Below are positions 53,301 to 61,860 of a DNA stretch of 64,000 bases, in pieces (the stretch's first letter is position 1; every line of letters begins with the position of its first letter). The position numbers and the translations under genes were made by a program. The stretch is from an uncultured Akkermansia sp. (GTDB taxonomy: Bacteria; Verrucomicrobiota; Verrucomicrobiia; Verrucomicrobiales; Akkermansiaceae), in NCBI GenBank assembly GCA_944390825.1, contig CALXRG010000012.1:1-64000 (forward strand), read 5' to 3'. The notes under the pieces were generated by a model that saw only the letters and a program-made list of their open reading frames with translations, was not told the origin of the DNA and searched no databases.

Positions 53301-56300
53301 CAGGACGGCGGTACCATCGCCACCGTAGGCGGCAGTGTCACCTCCGCCGCTGCGATTGAAGTGACAGGTGCGGGCAGCTCCATCGCCACCGTGGGCGGCG
53401 ACGTGACCGCGCAGACCGACATCAGCGTGACCAACGGCAGCATCACCGGCATCACCCGTGATGTGACCGCGACAACCGGCGCCATCACCGTTGACAACGG
53501 CAGCATCGCGAACGTGACGGGCAGTGTCGCGGCCAAAGGTGACGCGCTCAGTGTTCAGAACGGCGGCACCATCGCCACGGTGGGCGGCAGTGTCACCTCC
53601 GCCGCTGCGATTGAAGTGACAGGCACGGACAGCTCCATCACGAACGTGACGGGCGATGTCGCAGCTCAGGGTGAGCTCAGTGTCCGGAACGGTGGCTCCG
53701 TAGCTACGGTGGGCGGCAGTGTCACCTCCCAGGATGCCATTGAAGTGACGGGTGCCGACAGCTCCATCACGAACGTGACGGGCGATGTCGTGACGGGTAC
53801 TGACAAGGATATGACCATCACCGGAGGCGGTTCTGTTTCCGCCGTGGCCGGAACGGTGAGCGTTGGCAAGGATCTGATCATCGGTCAGGATACGGCCGCC
53901 AAGGATGGCAGCTCCCTGAGTGACGTTGGAACGCTGGCGGTTGCCGGTGATATGACGGTGACCGGTGGCGATGTATCCTCCGTTGCGGGTGGCACCGTCG
54001 GTGGTACGCTGACCTTGCAGGACAGCTCGACCATGAAGAGCACCCAGCTGACCGTCACAGGTGATATCACCGTGGATGCTACATCCGACATTGGTGGTAC
54101 GGAGGCTGATGCCGTTGAGCTCACTTCCACCGAAGGTAATATCGCAGTGGATCACATCGGTTCCGATGCTGCTGGGTCGGATGGCAACGTTCTGACCTCT
54201 GAGAAGGGGTACGTGGCAATCACGCAGGGTATCACAGGCAGTAAGAATGTATTGACTGCGGCCCAGAACATCACGACGGGGGCAGTCATCGCTGGAAATG
54301 AGAACCAGCTCTCAGCTGGAGGTGATATTGAATTGGGTGCCACCGATGGAACATCCATCGAGGGTAATAACAATGTCGTGATTGCACAGGGTAATGTGAC
54401 CCTTCAGGGCAGCATGGGCGAGAACAACACCGTCAAGGCTTACACCGGCGGCATCAATGTCCAGACGGATATCTCCGGCACGGGCGGCGTGTACAAGGCG
54501 GGCGGCCAGGTAGTGGTTCAAGGTTCTGTGACCGGTTCGAACCACACGCTGCTTTCCTATGGCAAGGGTGTGGGCCTGGATGACGTTGCAGTGAGCATTG
54601 GCGGGTTCAGTGCTCAGGGATCCACGGTTGGGATTGCTACCGAGAATGACGAAGATCCGGGCTATGGAACTCCCATCAATCAGGGTTCGGTCAGCATTGG
54701 CGCGATGACGGGGCCTGCTGACGTCGATGCGACCCTCATGAACTCCATCTATGCCGCCGGCAATGTGGAGATTGGCTCCTTGACGGGCTTCTCCGCCTAC
54801 ACCACCATCGAGGCCGGTAAAACGATCGGGGTGGGTGCAGAAAGCTCGGCCAGCAACCAAACCTGGCAGGCCTCAGATCTCTCTATTGGGACAGGAGGCC
54901 TGACGCTGACCAACTCGACACTCAACATCGCGAACAGCATCAGCGGAAGCAGCCTCACGCTGACAGCCGACTCAGGCACCCCGGCGGCGGATTCCATGAC
55001 CCGCTATTCCAGTGTTGTGTCCAGCGTGAATCTGACCAATCTGAGCCTCAGTGGCACCTTCGTGAAGGCGGATGCAGATGCTGGTACCGTAGGGCAGGAT
55101 GACAGCGTCTCGCTGACGGTGACGGGCAATCTCACCGTGACCGGTGAGCTCACGATCACGAACAATGCCTTGCTGAAGGTGGATGGCACGGCAACCATTG
55201 GCTCGCTGACGCTGGATGGCGAGTGGGCCACGTTGCTTGGCTCGGATGTGACGGTCGATTCGCTGACGCTGCTGAACGGCGCAACCTATGACAGCACGAA
55301 GCTGTCTGCCTCAGAGCTCACCCTGAGCGGTCCCGGCACGATGAACCTGACCGATCTGGAGCTCAAGGGCGTCATGAGCCTGACGGCGGAGAACAGCCTC
55401 ATCCTGACCGTGACGGGTGATCGCGGGCTCGTCAATCTGTCTGGCGACGTAACCGCGCAGAATAATTCGCAGATCCAGGTCACGGATGATCTGGAGACGA
55501 GTGCCTCCATCGCATCCAACGGTGGAGCGGATGGTGCTTCGCTGATTTCTGCGTCCAGCATCAGCGCAGGTGAAACGATTACGGCTGAGGGCGGCAACAT
55601 CACTTCGACGATCGGCGGCATCACCGCAGGCACGGGTGTGAGCGCCACGGGCGGTACTATCAGTTCGGCGGATGCTATTACCGCGACGACGGGTGATGTG
55701 ACGGCCAGCGAGGGTGGCAGCATCACGGCTGCGGGTGACATCTCCGCGAGCGATGGCTCCGTGAGCGCCAACGGCGGCACCATTACCACGCAGGGAGCTA
55801 TTTCCGCGACCGCCGGCACGGTGACAGGGTCGGGCGCGGTGAGTGCAACCGAGGGTGGCAGCATCAGCAGCGGAAGCATCATGGCCGACGCGGGTGTGAG
55901 TGCCACGGGTGGTAGTACCATCAGCTCGGCGGGCGCCATCACCGCGACCACGGGTGATGTGGCGACCGGTGAGGGCGGCAGCATCACCGCAGAGGGTGCC
56001 ATCTCCGCGATCGCCGGCTCGGTGAGCGCTACGGGCGGCAGCATCGCTGCGACCACGGGTGATGTGACAGCGGCGGGCGCAGTGAGTGCCACGCAGGGCG
56101 GCAGCATCAGCGGCGGCAGCATCACGGCCGGTGGCTCGTTGACGGCTAACGGCGGCAGCATCAGCTCGACCACCGGCGGCATCACCGCGGGCACGGGTGT
56201 GAGCGCCACGAACGGCACGATCAGCTCGGCGGGCGCCATTACCACAGACACGGGTGATGTGACAGCCAGCACAGACGGAACCATCACGGCTGAGGGTGCG

Positions 56301-59300
56301 ATCTCCGCGATCGCCGGCTCGGTGACGGCCAACGGTGGCAGCATCAGCGGCGGCAGCGTCACCTCCAGCGGCTCGATGAGCGTTTCCGACGGCGGCACGA
56401 TTGCTGCCACGTCTGGCAGCGTGACGGCTCAGAACGGAATCTCCGGCACGGACGGCTCGATTGCTGCTGCGTCCGATATAGCGGTGACCGGTTCGGTGAC
56501 CAACACCGGCACAGACACCGGCTTGGAGCTGACGGCCGGCGGTGCCATCACCGTCTCCGCGGGCGTCTCGGGCGGTCAGGTGGCGATGCAGGCAGATTCC
56601 ATCAGCATCACCGGTGACCTCGGCGACAACAGCAATGATCTGGACTCTCAGACGGATATCAGCATTACGGGCTCCATCGCGGGCGACAGCAATACGTTGG
56701 ATGCTGTGGCCGGCGATATCACAGCCGCAGCCGTTGCCGGTACGGGCAACACGCTGACGGCTGGCGGTGCCATTGACGTCGCCGGAGCTGTGGCTGCCGG
56801 CAACACGCTGACGGCGGACGGCAATATCGATGCGGGCTCTCTGGCCGGCTCTGATATGCTGACCTCCGCCCAGGGAGACATTACGGTGGATGGCACTGTG
56901 AATGGCGGCAGCAATACGCTGTCCGCAGTCACCGGCGATATCACGGTCGGCTCTGTAGCTGCGACGACGGAGGATGCGAAGAACGTCCTGACGGCTCAGC
57001 AGGGTACGGTCACCATCAAGTCCTTGGTGGACGGCGGTGATTACACGGAGGTGCTGGCGAAGAATATCGTCATCGGCGAAGCCAATGGCACTGCTCTGAC
57101 GGCAGAGCATCAGACCTGGGACGGTGTGAACCTGTCGATCGCCGGAGCGGGTCTGGAGCTGGTGGATTCCCACCTGAGCCTGACGGGTACCATCTCCGGT
57201 ACCAGCCTCACGCTGACGAACTCGGGTACGGCGACGCTCTCTTACAGCGCACAAAATATCGCCTTGGATAGTCTGACGCTCAATAGAAACAATTCGCTGA
57301 CACTGACAGGTGATGCACATGTGACCGACCTGACGATCAACGACAAGGCCAGCATGACGGTGGATGGATATGCGACGATTGAGACGTTGACTCTGAACGG
57401 AGACAGCGCGATCTTCCAGGCGACGGGTTCTACCATCACCAGCCTGATCCTGCAGAATGGTGCCCACTACGACGGCGTGATCGCGACGGTTACGGGGGTC
57501 ACCTTTGAAAACGGCGGCACCGTGACGGTGGAGGCTTTGGACGGTATTACCAACCTGAAAGTCGGTGGCAACACCTTCGTGTACGTGACCGGCAACCAGG
57601 GCCTGACTCAGCTGGAGGAAGATCTCCATGTGACGGGTGAATCCCTGCTGGCGGTCTCCGGCAGCCTGGCAACGGATAAAAACATCCTGGCCTCCGGTAG
57701 CTCTTCGATCTCCGGCGCGGACATCACGGCCGACGGCTCGTTGACGGCCAACGACGGCAGCATCAGCTCGACCACCGGCGGCATCACAGCAGGCACGGGC
57801 GTGAGCGCCACGAACGGCACCATCAGCTCGGCGGCGGCCATTACCACAGACACGGGCAATGTGACAGCCAGCACGGGCGGCAGCATCACGGCTGCGGGTG
57901 CGATCTCCGCAACAGCCGGCTCGGTGACAGCTAACGGCGGCAGCATCAGCTCGACCACCGGCGGCATCACCGCCGGCACGGGTGTGAGCGCCACGAACGG
58001 CACCATCAGCTCGGAGGCTGCGATTACCGCGACGACGGGCGATGTGACGGCCAGCGCGGGCGGCACGATCACAGCCGCAGGTGCTATCACGGCTACGACC
58101 GGATCGGTGGCAACCACAGGCGGCACCATTGAGGCTGCGGGTATTGCGGCCGGCGCGGATGTGGCTGCCGAGGGCGGCAGTATTTCCTCGACCTCGGGTG
58201 ATGTGACAGCGGCGGGTGCGGTGAGTGCGACGGATGGTGGCAGCATCTCTGTCACCGGCGGTGGTATCACCACCGGGACGCCGGCTCTTGACGCTGATCC
58301 GGCCATTGACGGCAGCATCACCGCCGAGGGTGGCAGCATCACGGCCACGGGCGCCATCACTGCGACGACGGGTGATGTGACGGCTGATGCCGGCAGCATT
58401 GCGGCGGGTGACGCCCTTGAAATTGCGGAGGGCGATCTGACTCTCTCCAACAAGGGCAGCGTCTCTGCTCAGAACGGTATCACCTTGGAGAAGGGCAGTG
58501 TAACGGCTACTGACGGCAGCATCAACGGTGATCTTACTCTCAATGGTGAGGGGGTGAGCGTCAGCCTGACGGGTACGACGGTGGACGGCAGTGTGAGCTT
58601 CACCGACGCCAATGCGGGTGTCCAGATGGATAACTCGCTGGTGACCGGTGACATCACCGGTGCCAATTCCCTGCTGATTACTAACAGCTCGGAGGTTCTC
58701 GGCGATGTGGCACTGACGGGTGATGGCGTGCTCACGATCAGTCAGTCTGTCATCCACGGCACGGTGAGTGGTGTCAATGAGGTAGGTATCGTTGATACCG
58801 TTGTGACCGAGAGTGTCACGAGCGGCAAGGATCTGACCATCATCGGTGGTGAGGTGCAGGGCATGATTACCATCACTGACCCGGCCGCTCCGGATCAGAC
58901 ACCCGGCAGCGTGACGCTGGTGAACACCACCGTCGGCACAAGCAACGGACTGGACCTCTCAGATCCCGATCATCCCGTAGTGACACCCAGCACAGGCCTC
59001 TCTGTGGATGGCGCTTACAGCCTTGATGCCAGCGGCACCACGCTCAAGGGTGGTGTGGCGCTGGAAGGCGGTGAGGCAACGCTGTCGGCAACGAGTGTCG
59101 GTGCTGATAAGGATGGCAACAGCCTCACCGGTGCTTCCTCGCTGGAGGCTACGAAGGGTACCTCGCTTGCCGGTGATGTGACACTGGTGCAGGATGCGGC
59201 AGGCAATGCCACCGCCTCGCTGGATGCCTCTGCGGTGCAGGGCAGCATCACGGGTGCAACGGCGCTGGAGGCTGCTAAGGGCTCCACCGTTGGCGGTGAT

Positions 59301-61697
59301 GTGACGCTGGTGCAGGATGCCGATGGCAATGCCACCGCCTCGCTGGATGCCTCTGCGGTGCAGGGCAGCATCACGGGTGCAACGGCGCTGGAGGCTGCTA
59401 AGGGCTCCACCGTTGGCGGTGATGTGACGCTGGTGCAGGATGCCGATGGCAATGCCACCGCCTCGCTGGATGCCTCTGCGGTGCAGGGCTCGATTACCGG
59501 CGCTACCGAGGCTGCTATCACCGGAGGATCGGTGACGGGCGCCATCGTGGATGCCGGTACGGTAACCGTGGCTGACTCCACTACGGGCGACATCTCCGCG
59601 ACTGGGGACGTTGAGCTGACCAAGGCCAGCACAGGTGCCGTGACGACGGTTGGCGGTGATGTCACTGTCACTGGTGCGGTGCTTGCCGACAGCGTGAGCG
59701 GCCTTGGCCTGACGGTGAATAAGTATGGCAGCCTCACCGCTGAAACGGGTGATGTGAGCGCGGATGGCGTGATCACGATCGCTGGCGAGCTGACCGCTCA
59801 GAAGGGTAGCATCGTGCTTGACGGTGATGCCACCTCTGCTATTACCGCCGATGTGGCGGCAGAGCAGAACGTGACGCTCAAGGGCGGGATCGCAGCTTCC
59901 GGCACGGAGGCGAAGCCCATCGAGATAGCGGCCAGCGCGGGTGATGTCACCCTGGACGGCTCGCTGGATACGGCGTACGTGGCGATCAGCGGTGACGACA
60001 TCGCGGTAAACGGCACGCTGAATGCCGGTGCGGGCACCGTGCTTGCCGGTACGGTCTCCGGTGCGGGCACTATCAATAAGACGGGCGGCGACGAACTCGT
60101 GCTGGCGGCTGACACCAACATGGCCGGCGGTACGGTGAACGTGAGCGATGGCTCGACCCTCAAGGCCGAAGGCGGCCACCTGGGCGCCATCACTGTGGCT
60201 GAGGGCTCTACCCTGGTCGTGGGCGGAGATTCCAGCGTGGCCACAGAGCTGCTGACCGACAGTCTCACCATGGATGCCGGCAGTAAGCTCCAGGCTACGC
60301 TCAACCTGGCAGACGCCAAGGCAGACAAGGTGACATCGGCTGGCAATGTGGATCTGAAGGGGGCTACCCTGGTGCTGGACAGCACCGTGGCCGCCGAGGA
60401 GGCTGCTATTGCGGATGGCACGCGTCACACCGTTGTCGGCTGCACGGTGCTCAGCGGACTCAATGAAGACGTCGAGCACTCCATGGAGACGCTCAATGCT
60501 CATGTGGAGAACTTCGGCGACCACGTCGACGTGGTCCTCAGCAAGAACTACAAGGGTGCGGCCAAGACCCCGAATCAGAAGCAGGTGGCAGCAGCGCTGC
60601 AAACCATCAACCCCTCTGAAGTCGAGGGCAGCACGATGGGCGACGTACTGGATGCCCTGGCTCACACTCGCTCGGAGTCGGACGCCAAGGCGGCCCTGGA
60701 TACCCTGGGAGGCGCCGGACTGGCGGCTATCCAGAAGGTGATCGCTGAGGAATCCCGCGAGCACATGCAGACCCTGCGCCAGACACTTACCGGCCTGAAT
60801 CAGGGCATTGCCCGCCGCATTGCGGAGGATGGCAGTGTGCTGCCCGGTATTAATTCCAGCGCTGTAGCTGCCTCGATCACGGGAGGAACCTCCAATGTGA
60901 GCGGTGATGGCAACGTGCGTGATTACTCGCGCAGCAGCATGGGCTTCATCCTGACCGGTGTCCACGCCGTGAATCGCAACTGGAGCTTCGGCGGCGGATT
61001 TGCCTGGAGTTCCAGCACTGCTTCCTGTGGTAGTGTGGATACTGACTCCGATGCCTTCTACTTCGATGCGGCGGTGATGTACAACAAGGGCCGCCTGCAT
61101 CAGACCGGCACCGTTGGCGTTGGTTTCTACGGCTTCGATACGGATCGCAACCTTGCCGTCATCGCCGCCGGGCATGACTATGCCGGACGCGCCAATGGAA
61201 GCACCTCTGCGACCGCTGTCAACCTCTCCTACGAGGTGTCTTATGACCTGATCATCAGCAGGGACGGGCACCACACCTTCTCTCCGGTAGGTGTTGCGGA
61301 AGCGACATTTGCCCAGGTGAAGGACCTGAAGGAGAGTGGCGTCGGCAATGCCGGGCTCAATTCCAGGTTCGATGATGTGCAGAGTCTGACCGTGGGCGGC
61401 GGTGCCCGCTACACCTACAGCTTCGAGCATGGTGGGGAGCGCGGCTTCGTCAGTGCCGAGGCTCTGGTGCTGGGCTCGGCCGGAGACGACACGATGATGG
61501 TGCGCAACAACTTCATCGCGGGAGGAACAGCCTTCGAGATGGCTGGGCCGAAGGCTGGTGGCGTTGGGCTGCGCCTCAACGTGAATGCTCTCGTGCCGAT
61601 CGATGATCAGTGGGCGATTATCGGAAATGTGGCGTCCGAGTTCCGCTCTGATCAGTCCGCGGTGAGCGGATCGCTCGGTGTGAAGTACTCGTTCTGA
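50334..61697 (+). CDS. Giant autotransporter adhesin-type protein (3787 residues)
   Basis: This 3787-residue protein has a signal peptide (about 1-31, ending NQAFA). The passenger of about 3470 residues is a Gly/Ser/Thr/Ala/Asp-rich beta-helix type built from short repeated strands. A linker (about 3390-3520) leads to a C-terminal autotransporter beta-barrel (about 3530-3787) ending in LGVKYSF. The barrel inserts in the outer membrane and the passenger should be exposed. Cys is almost absent from the passenger. It contains near-identical DNA repeats at several scales. Expression may be switched by the invertible segment upstream. Ligand unknown; adhesion to mucus or neighbouring cells is only a guess from type. 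Confidence 0.93.
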   Translation: MKLHLPVKLRASVLAAIVAVPALLYNQAFAAQTASSVADLTPVSDGVYTSGQDLTISGVVNASGLDLSEIQVTAGGSEAGDLTIQSTGALMNVATVTVANDMTVAGSVSDVSAITVAGTATLQNTAQLDNVSLTAATISGADAVTSLTDSTLTQTLGNWSLSSVKAGNTYINMGGEITVTGAITGAGATLQTDSNNINLNGAINAGVTIDSGNWIQVSGTTIAAGQIWSAASDIRFNAANNPSITVSNSQLSAGGALYGGAKLTLQNCSGLEGTETVSVGSVNLHSLILDNTDLTSTGSVLVFGDNNGPAKLSVKNGSVADFASIARSNSSGRTVDVLVDGAGSVLSIRQSSTIAGTVTVQDGATLQAAGGLTLDGAIKDDGKIIGSTLTTTGDSITSDGLGADESGNTLTAATGITVRGAIEGTGNTLTTTGTDAGIELQGNVDAAVTVSAAGELTLTNGVSSVASGQNWTADSLAIQAVNAVTLGNSTVSITEAVTSQNDLTISGGTSLTAEGVDVGDNTLTLSGSSTTVATSDNSKVELTADTVALENGMALANAVVNASTFTQEEGTSYSGVTFAMSGAQDFGDVTTDDNTYSSDGTLSFGTISGDDNSATSSVANADAIVVGGEISGNNTQLTATGDGGAISVNSIGGTGTTISTTSGDITVNGAITGADTSISTTGGKITVNGAITAASTIETTNGGDVELHADVTASAITSSGDLNIIRDGGVTISDSDLGVTGAITGNALTLTGSKTPDREHTAGSVDNDALTVSTDTSLNVANTVNTGALAVAGTLEAGGDVTGAGGSDISGALSSTAGNISLTEATVSGDVSTIAGDISLTEATVSGDVSTIAGDISLTGGTVTGGTLSAGRGTDGGDLILDNESVSGADLTIANDLQMTNSSSITDVTDVTAGNSISVDNSTISGVTADGVVAQAGSISVTNGGIIGSTAEADSIVGDVSAATTITVDSGSIANVTGSVEAQGGKLSVQDGGTIATVGGSVTSAAAIEVTGAGSSIATVGGDVTAQTDISVTNGSITGITRDVTATTGAITVDNGSIANVTGSVAAKGDALSVQNGGTIATVGGSVTSAAAIEVTGTDSSITNVTGDVAAQGELSVRNGGSVATVGGSVTSQDAIEVTGADSSITNVTGDVVTGTDKDMTITGGGSVSAVAGTVSVGKDLIIGQDTAAKDGSSLSDVGTLAVAGDMTVTGGDVSSVAGGTVGGTLTLQDSSTMKSTQLTVTGDITVDATSDIGGTEADAVELTSTEGNIAVDHIGSDAAGSDGNVLTSEKGYVAITQGITGSKNVLTAAQNITTGAVIAGNENQLSAGGDIELGATDGTSIEGNNNVVIAQGNVTLQGSMGENNTVKAYTGGINVQTDISGTGGVYKAGGQVVVQGSVTGSNHTLLSYGKGVGLDDVAVSIGGFSAQGSTVGIATENDEDPGYGTPINQGSVSIGAMTGPADVDATLMNSIYAAGNVEIGSLTGFSAYTTIEAGKTIGVGAESSASNQTWQASDLSIGTGGLTLTNSTLNIANSISGSSLTLTADSGTPAADSMTRYSSVVSSVNLTNLSLSGTFVKADADAGTVGQDDSVSLTVTGNLTVTGELTITNNALLKVDGTATIGSLTLDGEWATLLGSDVTVDSLTLLNGATYDSTKLSASELTLSGPGTMNLTDLELKGVMSLTAENSLILTVTGDRGLVNLSGDVTAQNNSQIQVTDDLETSASIASNGGADGASLISASSISAGETITAEGGNITSTIGGITAGTGVSATGGTISSADAITATTGDVTASEGGSITAAGDISASDGSVSANGGTITTQGAISATAGTVTGSGAVSATEGGSISSGSIMADAGVSATGGSTISSAGAITATTGDVATGEGGSITAEGAISAIAGSVSATGGSIAATTGDVTAAGAVSATQGGSISGGSITAGGSLTANGGSISSTTGGITAGTGVSATNGTISSAGAITTDTGDVTASTDGTITAEGAISAIAGSVTANGGSISGGSVTSSGSMSVSDGGTIAATSGSVTAQNGISGTDGSIAAASDIAVTGSVTNTGTDTGLELTAGGAITVSAGVSGGQVAMQADSISITGDLGDNSNDLDSQTDISITGSIAGDSNTLDAVAGDITAAAVAGTGNTLTAGGAIDVAGAVAAGNTLTADGNIDAGSLAGSDMLTSAQGDITVDGTVNGGSNTLSAVTGDITVGSVAATTEDAKNVLTAQQGTVTIKSLVDGGDYTEVLAKNIVIGEANGTALTAEHQTWDGVNLSIAGAGLELVDSHLSLTGTISGTSLTLTNSGTATLSYSAQNIALDSLTLNRNNSLTLTGDAHVTDLTINDKASMTVDGYATIETLTLNGDSAIFQATGSTITSLILQNGAHYDGVIATVTGVTFENGGTVTVEALDGITNLKVGGNTFVYVTGNQGLTQLEEDLHVTGESLLAVSGSLATDKNILASGSSSISGADITADGSLTANDGSISSTTGGITAGTGVSATNGTISSAAAITTDTGNVTASTGGSITAAGAISATAGSVTANGGSISSTTGGITAGTGVSATNGTISSEAAITATTGDVTASAGGTITAAGAITATTGSVATTGGTIEAAGIAAGADVAAEGGSISSTSGDVTAAGAVSATDGGSISVTGGGITTGTPALDADPAIDGSITAEGGSITATGAITATTGDVTADAGSIAAGDALEIAEGDLTLSNKGSVSAQNGITLEKGSVTATDGSINGDLTLNGEGVSVSLTGTTVDGSVSFTDANAGVQMDNSLVTGDITGANSLLITNSSEVLGDVALTGDGVLTISQSVIHGTVSGVNEVGIVDTVVTESVTSGKDLTIIGGEVQGMITITDPAAPDQTPGSVTLVNTTVGTSNGLDLSDPDHPVVTPSTGLSVDGAYSLDASGTTLKGGVALEGGEATLSATSVGADKDGNSLTGASSLEATKGTSLAGDVTLVQDAAGNATASLDASAVQGSITGATALEAAKGSTVGGDVTLVQDADGNATASLDASAVQGSITGATALEAAKGSTVGGDVTLVQDADGNATASLDASAVQGSITGATEAAITGGSVTGAIVDAGTVTVADSTTGDISATGDVELTKASTGAVTTVGGDVTVTGAVLADSVSGLGLTVNKYGSLTAETGDVSADGVITIAGELTAQKGSIVLDGDATSAITADVAAEQNVTLKGGIAASGTEAKPIEIAASAGDVTLDGSLDTAYVAISGDDIAVNGTLNAGAGTVLAGTVSGAGTINKTGGDELVLAADTNMAGGTVNVSDGSTLKAEGGHLGAITVAEGSTLVVGGDSSVATELLTDSLTMDAGSKLQATLNLADAKADKVTSAGNVDLKGATLVLDSTVAAEEAAIADGTRHTVVGCTVLSGLNEDVEHSMETLNAHVENFGDHVDVVLSKNYKGAAKTPNQKQVAAALQTINPSEVEGSTMGDVLDALAHTRSESDAKAALDTLGGAGLAAIQKVIAEESREHMQTLRQTLTGLNQGIARRIAEDGSVLPGINSSAVAASITGGTSNVSGDGNVRDYSRSSMGFILTGVHAVNRNWSFGGGFAWSSSTASCGSVDTDSDAFYFDAAVMYNKGRLHQTGTVGVGFYGFDTDRNLAVIAAGHDYAGRANGSTSATAVNLSYEVSYDLIISRDGHHTFSPVGVAEATFAQVKDLKESGVGNAGLNSRFDDVQSLTVGGGARYTYSFEHGGERGFVSAEALVLGSAGDDTMMVRNNFIAGGTAFEMAGPKAGGVGLRLNVNALVPIDDQWAIIGNVASEFRSDQSAVSGSLGVKYSF
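52791..52898 (+). repeat. 54-bp tandem repeat in the autotransporter passenger
   Basis: Two identical copies (52791-52844 and 52845-52898) plus the first 12 bases of a third. It encodes an 18-residue unit containing ISLTEATVSGDVSTIAGD. Confidence 0.95.
55560..58420 (+). repeat. Dispersed near-identical blocks in the autotransporter passenger
   Basis: A block encoding SSTTGGITAGTGVSATNGTI recurs with few base changes at about 56160-56225, 57762-57825 and 57948-58012, and in more diverged form near 55610. Surrounding GGSI- and TTGDV-type units repeat throughout. Confidence 0.85.
59154..59522 (+). repeat. 123-bp tandem repeat (three copies) in the autotransporter passenger
   Basis: Units start at 59154, 59277 and 59400. 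Units 2 and 3 are identical to about 59489; unit 1 is diverged in its first half. Each encodes 41 residues containing GGDVTLVQDADGNATASLDA. Confidence 0.93.
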
Positions 61698-61708
61698 TGA
61701 GTACTCCG

Positions 61709-61741
61709 GCTCACCCCTGTCCGTGCGGGGCGGGGGTGAGC
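61709..61741 (+). terminator. Terminator after the autotransporter gene
   Basis: A 9-bp stem GCTCACCCC/GGGGTGAGC, 15-base loop, weak T-rich tail. Confidence 0.65.
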
Positions 61742-61756
61742 TTGGTTGGGAACTTT

Positions 61757-61842
61757 GGGAGGGAATCCGCTCTGTCTTGATGAACTTTGGTTGTTTCTTT
61801 TTCATCACATGCAGAAGCCAGGTGGATTCCCTCCCTTTTTTT
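61757..61842 (+). promoter_or_regulatory. Two-layer hairpin ending in a T-run before the Sel1 gene (attenuator-like or small RNA)
   Basis: A perfect 12-bp outer stem (GGGAGGGAATCC, 61757-61768, with 61824-61835) encloses an inner 7-bp stem (TGATGAA 61778-61784, TTCATCA 61801-61807). It is followed at once by seven T. It lies 18 bases before the Sel1 lipoprotein ATG. Confidence 0.6.
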
Positions 61843-61860
61843 GTAAACAGGTAGTAGAGA

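Noticed and set aside
55311-58757. A 1148-codon open frame antisense to the autotransporter, and a 949-codon one at 58959-61808
   Set aside because: Both are Arg/His/Gly-rich mirror images of the repeated Gly/Ser/Thr codons. They have no domains or signals and end or start arbitrarily. Repetitive codon use removes stops on the opposite strand.
52791-59522. Regular repeats as a CRISPR array
   Set aside because: The repeats are contiguous, in frame and coding, with no unique spacers and no cas genes.
48772-61697. A prophage or genomic island integrated next to the PiT gene
   Set aside because: Apart from the recombinase there are no phage genes, no tRNA-linked attachment site and no direct repeats at the borders. 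The inverted repeats fit an inversion switch better.
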